Positions 1-8,241 of a stretch of DNA of 64,000 bases are shown here, piece by piece. The notes under the pieces are model-generated. The model was not told the origin of the DNA, made no database searches, and saw only the letters and a list, made by a program, of their open reading frames with translations. The position numbers and the translations under genes were made by a program. Origin of the DNA: an uncultured Lachnospiraceae bacterium (GTDB taxonomy: Bacteria; Bacillota; Clostridia; Lachnospirales; Lachnospiraceae); the NCBI GenBank assembly GCA_910585545.1, contig CAJUFN010000012.1, positions 1 through 64,000 of the forward strand, written 5' to 3'. Within the stretch, counting starts at the first letter, position 1; every line of letters starts with the position of its first letter.

Positions 1-137
1 ATCCCATTATGTCAACACTATTTTTCCACAAGTTTTCCCCATTTTATCCACATTTGTAAAACAAGCCGGCTCCCATCCAATTCAAGCTATCCCACCAACA
101 CATCTCTCACAACAAAGTGGGCAAGCCCACTTCAACT

Positions 138-245
138 CCCCCATCCCCTCACTCATGAGGGGTTTGCACGCTTTGCGCGCCGAGTGTGGTCAGCTTTTGC
201 TGACTGTTTCCGCTCACGCGAGTGCGTATCCTCTCGGAGGGTTTT
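138..245. repeat. 108-bp dispersed intergenic repeat, copy 1
   Basis: This GC-rich block matches 21446-21553 over the same 108 bp with only about five differences, all T/C. It contains several small hairpins: the CCCCTCA/TGAGGGG arms, GTCAGC/GCTGAC, and the CCTC..GGAGG end. Any short reading frame through it follows the repeat, not a protein family. It lies downstream of cvpA. Confidence 0.85.
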
Positions 246-303
246 GTCTTATGGGAAAAGCTTTCACACTTTAGCGTGACAAGGTATTTCCTATAAGACA
301 AAA
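242..303. repeat. inverted-repeat tail attached to repeat copy 1
   Basis: The 11-bp arms TTTTGTCTTAT (242-252) and ATAAGACAAAA (293-303) flank a divergent centre. The right half, 273-303, matches 10383-10413 with two differences in 31 bp. Copies at 21550-21591 and 32092-32133 have longer, cleaner arms reading TTTTATGATATAGGAAA. Confidence 0.7.
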
Positions 304-304
304 T

Positions 305-353
305 AACAAAGGATGTGGTCACGACCTTCTTCTGGTCATCCACATCCTTTGTT
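305..353 (-). terminator. terminator of the cvpA unit
   Basis: A 14-bp perfect outer stem (305-318 with 340-353) encloses an inner GACC/GGTC pairing. It sits just beyond the cvpA stop codon, in the direction of minus-strand transcription. Confidence 0.75.
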
Positions 354-384
354 GTTTCCTGGTTTTTACTTATTCTTCCTGTCT

Positions 385-1209
385 TTAGAATTTCATCAGC
401 GTTTTCATAATAATATTGTTTTCATATAAGAAATTTAATATCTTACTGTCTTCAATCATCTCCATGCATTGTTTTCCAAACTCGAAATTATACAATAATG
501 TGATCACCAAAAATGCAATCCATATAAAAATAAGACCAATTATGACTCCGCATCCTGCGCCGGCTATACGGTTCAATCCATTTAAAACCGGCAGATCCGC
601 TATGATACTTAACGCAAATACAACTACCCTGACTAAAATAGTCACAATAATAAATGTAAGTAGGAAAGATATCATATCAATAATGATTTTAGCTAAATAT
701 GCTCCTATATACTCGCCAAAGGTATCGACTTCAAGCTGATCATATACTTCCTGGTTGTTATTGCTGATAAGTGCTTCCCTGAATACTTCCGGCATATTTG
801 CAGATTCTATAGCGGCAATCTGCTGCTCTCTTGGAATCTCTGCCTTCTTGATAATCTCTGACACATCTTTTTTCGAGAGGCCGAAATCTTCTAATTTGAT
901 CTGGCTCAAATCAAGTCCTTCCGGCAGCGTGATCCCTGCCTCGGATAATTTGTTCCGAATCAATTCTTGGGAAGCTTTTTCGACCTGCGTCGCCATCACA
1001 TCATCACATTTTTTTATAATCATATCATCCAACGGCGTAAATGCATGAATCCCTTTACTTACATACGGCGTAAGGAATATCACGAGTATGATAGTCGCTA
1101 TCGTCGCCACTGCAGATACAATGATTTTGATAAATCCCCTGATATATCCCACGATCATGCAGACCAGAATCATAATCCCCGCCGCGATTAGTAACCAGTT
1201 GTTCTCCAT
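385..1209 (-). CDS. CvpA family membrane protein
   Basis: This 274-residue integral membrane protein has two closely spaced hydrophobic segments at about residues 5-22 and 27-48. A charged extracytoplasmic or loop region spans about 55-165, and two more membrane segments follow near 170-200 and 213-245. That layout and the N-terminal GYIRGFIK stretch fit the CvpA (colicin V production) family, whose members are linked to envelope homeostasis; the molecular function is unknown. It is the last gene of a minus-strand run, 12 bp after the DUF5711 gene, and is followed by a strong terminator. The family call is by sequence character and is fairly secure; no specific role is implied. Confidence 0.8.
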   Translation of the reverse strand: MENNWLLIAAGIMILVCMIVGYIRGFIKIIVSAVATIATIILVIFLTPYVSKGIHAFTPLDDMIIKKCDDVMATQVEKASQELIRNKLSEAGITLPEGLDLSQIKLEDFGLSKKDVSEIIKKAEIPREQQIAAIESANMPEVFREALISNNNQEVYDQLEVDTFGEYIGAYLAKIIIDMISFLLTFIIVTILVRVVVFALSIIADLPVLNGLNRIAGAGCGVIIGLIFIWIAFLVITLLYNFEFGKQCMEMIEDSKILNFLYENNIIMKTLMKF

Positions 1210-1221
1210 AATTCTTTTCTC

Positions 1222-2433
1222 CTATTTCACTAAACGTATCTCTTGCATACTATTGGCTGTTATCACATTGTATTTATTAATTCCCGGTTCCGGAAAGACT
1301 GCAACAATAGAGTCGATCAGCTCACCGTCAAATCTATGGATTCCATCCTTGGTATAGATACTGCATTTGTTTCCTTCATACATGAATATCTCTCCATCAT
1401 ACATCTTAACATTCGAGAATTCTCCCTGAAATTCTTTCGAAAACATCTGCTTGCCGGCGCTGCTGTACATTTGCAGCTCATATCCGCCTTTGCTTGCACC
1501 TTTTAAAACAACACCTATATAATTATCATCGTAACAAATGCTTTTAATATCCTTTTTGAAAGAAATCGTTTTCTGCACTTGTGGTTTCTGCGCACCGCGG
1601 CATATGGTAATCTCATGTTCGCCCACAATAACCTCGGTATCCTTCGCCATAAAAAATACACTTGGCACCAATTGATTTTCATAACTATAAGTTTCCACAA
1701 TATGATCCTGCTTGTCCTGTCCCGCTTTCCCGAAATTGTAAAATACAACTCTGGACTGGATCATATTGTTCTCTACCTGCGCATAAGATACCATAAGCAA
1801 TTCACCACTATCCGATATGGAAACATCTACAGGATAACCATGGTTTTTAAAAGACGCTTTATTCTCGACCAATGTATTTCCTGCCGAATCATAACACACG
1901 ATCATAGGAGAAACCTCATCTTTCAAAATAGCCGCCACGATACCTTTTGGGGACAACGCAATTTTTTCAATCTGTTTCGTAGTATGGATCTCCCCTTTCA
2001 ATCCGGATTCTCCGAATACAAGAATGTCATTTCCACCGCAATCTGCGATTGCCGCCGTCTCCTGTCTTACTTCTGCCATTGGATTCTGAAGCTGACATGG
2101 CTGGTTCCACGCTTCCTTTCCATCCGGTCTAATCAAGCTGATACCATCTTTACTATATTTTAAAATCATATTCCGGAAGTATGTATAAGCGCTTTGACCA
2201 TACCCTTCTCCATTATATGTTTCTACGATTCTTGCCTCTTTATAGCTATAGCGCGTCAGCAAAAGATAGGTTCCCGCCAAAACCGCAAGTACCACAGCCG
2301 CGCAAATCATCACTCTTATCCGAAACTTTTTTTTATGCTGTCTAATCTTTTCTTTCATCTCCTGCATCTGTGCATCCGGCTGTTCTTCCTCCTGCACAAT
2401 CCGCAGCAACGGATTCTTCTTTCGTCCTAACAT
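1222..2433 (-). CDS. DUF5711-type membrane-anchored beta-propeller-like protein
   Basis: The 403-residue protein has a basic cytoplasmic N-terminus with a helical segment rich in Glu and Lys at residues 15-36. One transmembrane helix lies at about 40-60, followed by a long extracytoplasmic domain built of repeated short beta-strand pairs (for example GGNDILVFGES, DSGELLMVSY, YDDNYIGVVL). This resembles DUF5711 proteins common in Lachnospiraceae, which look like WD40-type propellers with no known activity. It lies between the LysM protein and cvpA with 12 bp to cvpA, so it is probably co-transcribed and has an envelope role. No catalytic motif is visible. Confidence 0.7.
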   Translation of the reverse strand: MLGRKKNPLLRIVQEEEQPDAQMQEMKEKIRQHKKKFRIRVMICAAVVLAVLAGTYLLLTRYSYKEARIVETYNGEGYGQSAYTYFRNMILKYSKDGISLIRPDGKEAWNQPCQLQNPMAEVRQETAAIADCGGNDILVFGESGLKGEIHTTKQIEKIALSPKGIVAAILKDEVSPMIVCYDSAGNTLVENKASFKNHGYPVDVSISDSGELLMVSYAQVENNMIQSRVVFYNFGKAGQDKQDHIVETYSYENQLVPSVFFMAKDTEVIVGEHEITICRGAQKPQVQKTISFKKDIKSICYDDNYIGVVLKGASKGGYELQMYSSAGKQMFSKEFQGEFSNVKMYDGEIFMYEGNKCSIYTKDGIHRFDGELIDSIVAVFPEPGINKYNVITANSMQEIRLVK

Positions 2434-2488
2434 ATCTTCATCCTCATTTATTTATACTACCTAGCTTTTAGTATAACACATTTTTCCA

Positions 2489-3553
2489 TCAAGGTAATAA
2501 CAATTTTTCTCCTATAAAAATGAGATTATCATTTTCCAAACCATTTAATTTGCAGATTTCTTCTACATAGCTAATATCCCCATATATTTTTTTACTGATT
2601 TTATCCAATGTATCGCCTTTTTGCACTACATAAGAATTTTCTGCCATCACAGCCTCTCCTGATGTCTCCAAAACGGTTTCCTCTTTTATTTTCGGTTCCT
2701 CTGGTTTGGATTCTTCCTCTTCTACTTCAGGCTTGGTATCCTCCTGCACCAAAGGTCCCTCCGGTTTTTCTTCTTTTTGAACTTCCACATCCCTTGTCAA
2801 TACCTCCAAAGAGTCCTGAAGCGCTTTCATTTTATCATAGTTATTCATCATCGTAACACCAATGATGACAATAACCAGCAAAAGAAATGTGCTTGCCGCA
2901 TACATAAAACGATTTGTGCGTTTCTGTTCCTGTTTTTCTTCTCTTTCCCTTATAATGCTGCGAAAATCCTTTGCAGCTCGATCTTCAATAGCTTCACTGG
3001 GAGTAACTCCAAGGTTCCTCCTTCTCATAATCATATAATTTTGCATTGCCGGATTTTTTTCATAATATATGTAATGCCCGCTGATTTCCATAAGATCCTG
3101 GAGTTTATATGCATATATAATTTCTTCCTGAATCTCTATATCTCTGGTCACAAACAATGTGGCATTCTTTGCCAAATATTGCTGCTGAACTTTTAATATC
3201 GCCTCGCTTATCTTTACCGCGCCTTCTCTTCTTGCCGCATACCAGCCAATCAGCTCCCCTTCTTCAAAATATTCTTCTTTATCCCGGCATACCTGCCCCC
3301 ATACTTCTTCATCAACAGTAATCTCTTCTCCTTGTTCCGCTCCTGCCAGATTCATCTGTACTGCGCCAAACACATACACATAATCCTGTTCCTCTTCATG
3401 TATGATCTCCCCAATCAGTGCCGCGGCTATGATTTCTTCATCTCGTTCCCCCATCTGTCCCAAAAATGTATCCACATAATCTTCTACGTATATTTTGGGA
3501 TTGTCACTGACATTCCCAATTTGTCTTACATTCTTCGGCAATTGTCTTTGCAT
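2489..3553 (-). CDS. single-pass membrane protein with C-terminal LysM domain
   Basis: A soluble N-terminal domain of about 200 residues precedes one transmembrane helix near residues 217-237. A Pro/Glu-rich linker (about 265-305) and a C-terminal LysM module of about 45 residues (YVVQKGDTLDKISKKIYG) follow. LysM modules bind peptidoglycan N-acetylglucosamine, so the tail probably contacts the wall while the N-terminal part is cytoplasmic. I prefer the ATG at 3553, eight bases after AGAGG, over an in-frame GTG nine bases upstream, which gives 354 residues. The N-terminal domain is not one I recognise. It heads the DUF5711-cvpA run. Confidence 0.7.
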   Translation of the reverse strand: MQRQLPKNVRQIGNVSDNPKIYVEDYVDTFLGQMGERDEEIIAAALIGEIIHEEEQDYVYVFGAVQMNLAGAEQGEEITVDEEVWGQVCRDKEEYFEEGELIGWYAARREGAVKISEAILKVQQQYLAKNATLFVTRDIEIQEEIIYAYKLQDLMEISGHYIYYEKNPAMQNYMIMRRRNLGVTPSEAIEDRAAKDFRSIIREREEKQEQKRTNRFMYAASTFLLLVIVIIGVTMMNNYDKMKALQDSLEVLTRDVEVQKEEKPEGPLVQEDTKPEVEEEESKPEEPKIKEETVLETSGEAVMAENSYVVQKGDTLDKISKKIYGDISYVEEICKLNGLENDNLIFIGEKLLLP

Positions 3554-3707
3554 AATACTCACCTCTTATTAAACATTTTAAGTAACCCGAGCTGTTATGG
3601 CTGAACTGTTACTATTTAGAGGCTATCATAGCATAGGACAAATGCTGATTTTATCGGTTGCTGTCACCGCGGGCAAGAAGTTTTCGACAGTTCTTTTCCC
3701 CAAATTG

Positions 3708-3746
3708 CAAAAAAGATGAAACTTTTGCTTCGTTTCATCTTTTTTG
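3708..3746 (-). terminator. terminator of the transketolase operon
   Basis: A 15-bp perfect stem (3708-3722 with 3732-3746) with a 9-base loop is flanked by A/T runs. It sits 17 bp beyond the transketolase C-subunit stop codon. The runs on both sides could make it work in either direction. Confidence 0.85.
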
Positions 3747-3762
3747 ATCCATTCTTGATTCC

Positions 3763-4707
3763 TTACAGAACACAGAATGATTTCACTTTATTATAAATAC
3801 CTTCGGCATCTAACCCATATTTTTTAATCAATTCCATTGCAGGACCGGATTCTCCAAACACATCATTGATACCAATCCTGAATGTCTTTGTCGGCATTTT
3901 TTCGGATAAAATCTCACATACCGCGCTTCCAAGACCACCAATTACCGAGTGCTCTTCCACAGTAACCACTTTGCCGCATTCTTTTGCAGATGAAAGTATA
4001 AGCTCCTCATCAAGCGGTTTGATCGTATGGATGTTCACAACCTTTGCATCAATTCCATCTGTCGCGAGCATTTCCGCTGCCTGCAGCGTCTCGTTCACCT
4101 CAAGACCGGTTGCAAAGATAACCACATCTTTTCCCTCTCTTAAGACGATTCCCTTTCCGATCTCGAATTTGTAATCTTCACGGTCATTGATAACCGGTAC
4201 TGCAACTCTTCCAAAACGAAGATATACTGGTCCCTTATATTCGTATGCTGCTTTTGTCGCTGCGCTCGCTTCTACCGCATCGGATGGATTGATAATTACC
4301 ATTCCAGGAATCAGCCTCATAAGACCGATATCTTCATTACACTGATGAGTCGCACCATCTTCCCCTACGGAAATACCCGCATGGCTGGCGCCGATCTTTA
4401 CATTCAACCCCGGATAGCCGATAGAATTGCGTATCTGCTCAAACGCACGTCCTGCTGCAAACATCGCAAACGAACTTGCAAACGGAACTTTCCCTGTGGC
4501 TGCAAGACCTGCTGCCACACTCATCATATTCCCTTCTGCAATACCACAGTTTATATGACGCTCCGGAAATGCTTTCTGGAATACGCCTGTCTTCGTTGAT
4601 CCTGCAAGGTCAGCATCCAGTACAACAATGTCTTCGTGTTCTTTTCCAAGCTCTAACAAAGCCTGTCCATAACCTTCTCTTGTTCCCATCTTCCTTACAT
4701 CTGACAT
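3763..4707 (-). CDS. transketolase, C-terminal subunit
   Basis: The 314-residue protein corresponds to the pyrimidine-binding and C-terminal domains of transketolase. The conserved EGNMMSVAAGLAA segment carries the glutamate that activates thiamine diphosphate, and FASSFAMFAAGR and SHAGISVGEDGATHQ follow. The C-terminal third holds the regulatory or dimer domain (GLGSAVCE). Together with the preceding gene it forms the split two-subunit transketolase typical of Clostridia and archaea. It moves two-carbon units between sugar phosphates in the non-oxidative pentose phosphate pathway. Its start overlaps the end of the N subunit by 13 bp, indicating translational coupling. Confidence 0.93.
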   Translation of the reverse strand: MSDVRKMGTREGYGQALLELGKEHEDIVVLDADLAGSTKTGVFQKAFPERHINCGIAEGNMMSVAAGLAATGKVPFASSFAMFAAGRAFEQIRNSIGYPGLNVKIGASHAGISVGEDGATHQCNEDIGLMRLIPGMVIINPSDAVEASAATKAAYEYKGPVYLRFGRVAVPVINDREDYKFEIGKGIVLREGKDVVIFATGLEVNETLQAAEMLATDGIDAKVVNIHTIKPLDEELILSSAKECGKVVTVEEHSVIGGLGSAVCEILSEKMPTKTFRIGINDVFGESGPAMELIKKYGLDAEGIYNKVKSFCVL

Positions 4708-5531
4708 AACGCTTCCCCCGCTTTCTCCAATTCCGCCATCGCCATCTCGTATTGTTGTGCATTCGGTGCAACCCCATGCCAGGATGCCAGATTCTCCATG
4801 AAGGATACACTTTTCCCTTTGACTGTCTTCGCAATGATTGCTGTCGGCTGCCCCTTTGTCTGTCTTGCTTCCTTAAATGCAGCTTCCATCTCTTCAAAAT
4901 TATGTCCATCAATATTGATGACATGGAAATTAAACGCCTCAAATTTTTTATCAATCGGATATGGTGAATTAACGTCTTCAATCTTACCGTCAATCTGTAA
5001 TCCGTTATTATCTACAATTACTACAAGATTATCGAGTTTTCTATGCCCCGCAAGCATCGCTGCCTCCCAGACCTGGCCTTCCTGAATCTCTCCGTCTCCA
5101 AGAAGTGTATATACACGATAATCTTCATTTGAAATCTTCGCAGAGATTGCCATACCTACTGCCGCTGAAATTCCCTGTCCAAGAGAACCGCTTGACATAT
5201 CTACGCCCGGAACACTTTTCATATCCGGATGTCCTTGCAGATAAAATCCCACATGACGAAGCTTTTCCATATCTTTGATCGGAAAAAATCCTCTAAGCGC
5301 CAGTGCAGCATAATATCCCGGAGCTGTATGTCCTTTCGACAACACAAAGCGATCCCTGTCTGCTTTCTGGGGATCTGCCGGATCAATGTTCAACTCCTCA
5401 AAGAACAAGTAGGTAAAAATATCTGCTGCTGATAAAGAACCACCCGGATGTCCCGATTTCGCGTGATAAGTTCCTACGATGATACCTTTTCTTACCTCAT
5501 TTGCTATTTTCATCAATTCTAAAAACTGCAT
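4695..5531 (-). CDS. transketolase, N-terminal subunit
   Basis: At 278 residues this is the diphosphate-binding half of a split transketolase. The TPP motif is seen as LLGDGEIQEGQVWEAA through IVDNNGLQ, and the catalytic histidine region as KSGHPGGSL and SKGHTAPGYYAAL. It lacks the Pyr domain supplied by the overlapping downstream gene, so the pair must form a heterotetramer. No promoter is obvious in the 100 bp between it and recR. Confidence 0.93.
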   Translation of the reverse strand: MQFLELMKIANEVRKGIIVGTYHAKSGHPGGSLSAADIFTYLFFEELNIDPADPQKADRDRFVLSKGHTAPGYYAALALRGFFPIKDMEKLRHVGFYLQGHPDMKSVPGVDMSSGSLGQGISAAVGMAISAKISNEDYRVYTLLGDGEIQEGQVWEAAMLAGHRKLDNLVVIVDNNGLQIDGKIEDVNSPYPIDKKFEAFNFHVINIDGHNFEEMEAAFKEARQTKGQPTAIIAKTVKGKSVSFMENLASWHGVAPNAQQYEMAMAELEKAGEALCQM

Positions 5532-5634
5532 TTTCTCCTCCTAATAGGGTCGTATTTAATTCTCTCCACTTTTTACAATACTACATAAAAGAACATCTTT
5601 CGTCAACCACCTATTTACAGAATATTTCTCATTT

Positions 5635-6231
5635 TTATATTTCGGTTCTTCCTTCCAGTGCCCGAAGCAAGGTTACTTCGTCAATATATTCCAAATCTCC
5701 TCCTACCGGTACGCCGCTGGCGATTCTGCTCACTTTGATTCCGGATTGCTTGATGAGCTTGCTGATATACATTGCCGTCGTCTCCCCTTCCAATGTGGAA
5801 TTGGTTGCAATGATCACCTCTGTTATCTCTCCTCGAAGCCGTTCTACCAGCTCTTTTAACTTGATATCGTTGGGTCCGATTCCAAGCATCGGTGAAATTG
5901 CTCCATGCAGCACATGATAAACTCCGTTATATTTCCCGGTTTTTTCATACGCTGCCAAATCTCTTGCAGTCTCCACGACCATAATGGTACTGTGGTCTCT
6001 CTCCCTGCTTGCACATACCGGACATAATTCCTGATCCGTCAGCGTATAACATTCTTTGCAGTACCGGACATTTTTTCTTGCACAAAGCATCGCCTCCGCC
6101 AACTGCTCCACCTGTTCTTCCGGCATGTTAATCATATGAAAAGCCAGCCTTCCGGCTGACTTAGGTCCTATGCCCGGAAGTCTCGATAACTCTTCAATTA
6201 ATTTACTAATCTGACTTCCATAGTAATTCAT
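5635..6231 (-). CDS. recR: recombination mediator protein RecR
   Basis: This 198-residue protein has the full RecR layout. An N-terminal helix-hairpin-helix (LSRLPGIGPKSAGRLAFH) is followed by a four-cysteine zinc finger (CKECYTL..CPVC) and a Toprim domain (VVETARDLAAYE, HGAISPMLGIG). RecR works with RecO, and in some pathways RecF, to load RecA on single-stranded DNA gaps. It lies 22 bp after ebfC in the conserved dnaX-ebfC-recR operon. Length and motifs are standard, so the assignment is secure. Confidence 0.96.
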   Translation of the reverse strand: MNYYGSQISKLIEELSRLPGIGPKSAGRLAFHMINMPEEQVEQLAEAMLCARKNVRYCKECYTLTDQELCPVCASRERDHSTIMVVETARDLAAYEKTGKYNGVYHVLHGAISPMLGIGPNDIKLKELVERLRGEITEVIIATNSTLEGETTAMYISKLIKQSGIKVSRIASGVPVGGDLEYIDEVTLLRALEGRTEI

Positions 6232-6253
6232 GCGTTTCTCTTCCCCGTCTTAT

Positions 6254-6613
6254 CTAGAATAATCCTGGTATTCCGCCGCCTATGCCCATACCGCCTGCCA
6301 GTTTGGACATTGCAGATGCGGATTCCTCTTCTACTTTGCGAAGCGCCTCATTGGTTGCCGCTACGATCAAATCCTCTAACATTTCGATATCATCCGGATC
6401 CACTACCTCTTCTGCGAGTTTCACTTTCATCACTTCTCTTTTACCGGAAACGGTTACCTCCACTGCACCGCCTCCCGCAGTTGCTGTGAATTCCTTTGCT
6501 TCCATTTCTTTTGTCTGTTCTTCCATCTGACGCTGCATTTTCTGTGCCTGCTTCATCAGATTCGCCATATTGCCCGGCATTCCGCCTCCCGGAAATCCTC
6601 CGCGTTTTGCCAT
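6254..6613 (-). CDS. ebfC: YbaB/EbfC family nucleoid-associated protein
   Basis: The 119-residue protein has a glycine- and methionine-rich N-terminus (GGFPGGGMPGNMANLMKQAQKMQ), a central helix with the QMEEQTKEMEAKEF segment, and the beta-strand core AGGGAVEVTVSGK typical of EbfC/YbaB. These small dimers bind DNA as tweezers and are linked to recombination and repair. The gene sits 11 bp after dnaX and 22 bp before recR, the standard operon context. The C-terminus is again glycine-rich. Confidence 0.92.
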   Translation of the reverse strand: MAKRGGFPGGGMPGNMANLMKQAQKMQRQMEEQTKEMEAKEFTATAGGGAVEVTVSGKREVMKVKLAEEVVDPDDIEMLEDLIVAATNEALRKVEEESASAMSKLAGGMGIGGGIPGLF

Positions 6614-6624
6614 GATCCTTCCTC

Positions 6625-8196
6625 CTATTCTTCCTCTTCTACTATAATGTCAGTACATATGATTTTTTCCAAATCAATGTAACAATCCTCAAATCTTCTT
6701 CCGTTTTCTGCCTGACGCACTTCAATCTCAATCTTTTTACCAAGCCTTTCAGAAATCATGCTCTCAAGCTCCTGCCTGTGCTCCTGTGTACCCACGACTC
6801 CTGCCGAAACCGTATCCGGCATTACGATCAAAAGCTGTCCATTCGTTCCCACGCTAAGCCTTGCCGATTTCAAATAATTCTTCAGCATAATGGATACTTC
6901 ATTCGTAAGTCTTCGAAAATCTTTTACGACCGCACGTACATCTTCCGGCACTGCTTTCGGAAGCTCTGGCTTTTCCTTCACTTCCTCGTGTACCTCTTTA
7001 CTGACATACACTACCTTTTGCTGTGCTCCGCCTCCAAAATCGCCCTCTTCTATTTTTTTCTCAAGCAGGCGTATCCTATCTAAAAGTGCATCTTGCGTTT
7101 GCTCCATCTGCGGCCTGCAAAGCTTGATGAAAGTCACTTCCATCAGCACTCTCTTTTGCGTCGCATATTTTAACTGCCCTGATAATTCCGAAAAAATTCG
7201 GATATAACGAAGAAGCGTATCTGTCTCAATCAATTTTGCCTCTTCCTCCAGCTGTTTTAAGTTCTCACTGGAAACATCTAGCACGTCTTCCATATTATCA
7301 GAACTTTGTACGAATAGCAAGTTCCTTAAATACCATGTAAAATCTGCTGCCATCTGGGACAATTCCCTGCCCTGCATTACCAGTTCCTCCAATGTCTCCA
7401 GAACGCCGTTTACACTGCACGACGCAAGCTGTCTTAACAGCTTACTGAACACTTCTGTATCCACTGCCCCCAGTACCTCTAACACATGGTCGTACGTCAG
7501 TTTCTGCCCCAGATAAAATGCAATACATTGGTCCAAAAGACTTAAGGCATCTCGCATAGAGCCATCCGCCGCCTTTGCGATATAACGAATTGCTTTTTCT
7601 TCTGCTTCTACCCTTTCCTTATCCAGCAATTCTCTCATACGGTCTGCAATCGTATCGATGGTAATTCTTTTGAAATCATATCTCTGACATCTTGACAAAA
7701 TCGTAACCGGTATCTTATGCGCTTCCGTCGTTGCCAGAATAAAAATCACATATTCCGGCGGCTCTTCCAGTGTTTTTAACAGTGCATTGAATGCTCCTAT
7801 AGACAGCATATGCACCTCATCGATAATATACACTTTATATTTTCCTTGTGTCGGACGGTAATCCACTTCCTCACGTATTTCTCTTATATTATCCACACCG
7901 TTATTCGATGCTGCATCAATCTCTATCACATTCATAGATGTGCCGGACGAAATTGCCCGACACATCTTACATTCTCCACATGGGCTTCCTCCCACATGAT
8001 TTTCACAGTTCACTGCTTTCGCAAATATCTTTGCCACCGAAGTCTTACCGGTCCCGCGGGTTCCGCAAAAAAGATATGCATGTCCGATTCTCTCTGCCTT
8101 TATCTGATTTTGCAATGTTGTCACAATATGATCCTGCCCTTTCACATCTTCAAAAGATGATGGGCGGAATTTTCGGTACAATGCAGTATACGACAT
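6625..8196 (-). CDS. dnaX: DNA polymerase III subunit gamma/tau
   Basis: The clamp-loader ATPase has the Walker A GTRGTGKTSVAK, a four-cysteine zinc module (CENHVGGSPCGECKMC), Walker B/DEVH (IIDEVHMLS) and the SRC sensor (LSRCQRYDF). The C-terminal tau-like region is acidic and ends in EEEE. I start it at the ATG at 8196 (MSYTALYRKF), eight bases after AGGAG, rather than at the in-frame GTG three codons upstream; this gives 523 residues. It heads the dnaX-ebfC-recR operon. A seven-A run in the coding strand at 7053-7059 is followed immediately, in the +1 frame, by TAG. Confidence 0.95.
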   Translation of the reverse strand: MSYTALYRKFRPSSFEDVKGQDHIVTTLQNQIKAERIGHAYLFCGTRGTGKTSVAKIFAKAVNCENHVGGSPCGECKMCRAISSGTSMNVIEIDAASNNGVDNIREIREEVDYRPTQGKYKVYIIDEVHMLSIGAFNALLKTLEEPPEYVIFILATTEAHKIPVTILSRCQRYDFKRITIDTIADRMRELLDKERVEAEEKAIRYIAKAADGSMRDALSLLDQCIAFYLGQKLTYDHVLEVLGAVDTEVFSKLLRQLASCSVNGVLETLEELVMQGRELSQMAADFTWYLRNLLFVQSSDNMEDVLDVSSENLKQLEEEAKLIETDTLLRYIRIFSELSGQLKYATQKRVLMEVTFIKLCRPQMEQTQDALLDRIRLLEKKIEEGDFGGGAQQKVVYVSKEVHEEVKEKPELPKAVPEDVRAVVKDFRRLTNEVSIMLKNYLKSARLSVGTNGQLLIVMPDTVSAGVVGTQEHRQELESMISERLGKKIEIEVRQAENGRRFEDCYIDLEKIICTDIIVEEEE

Positions 8197-8241
8197 CGCT
8201 CCCACTCCTAACTAAATTTTGTTATTCCTGTCAAGTCCTGT

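Noticed and set aside
149..343. 64-codon open frame across the left-edge repeat
   Set aside because: It follows the 108-bp dispersed repeat and its tail, has no ribosome site, and the other copy (21463-21828 region) has different frames. It is repeat DNA, not a gene.
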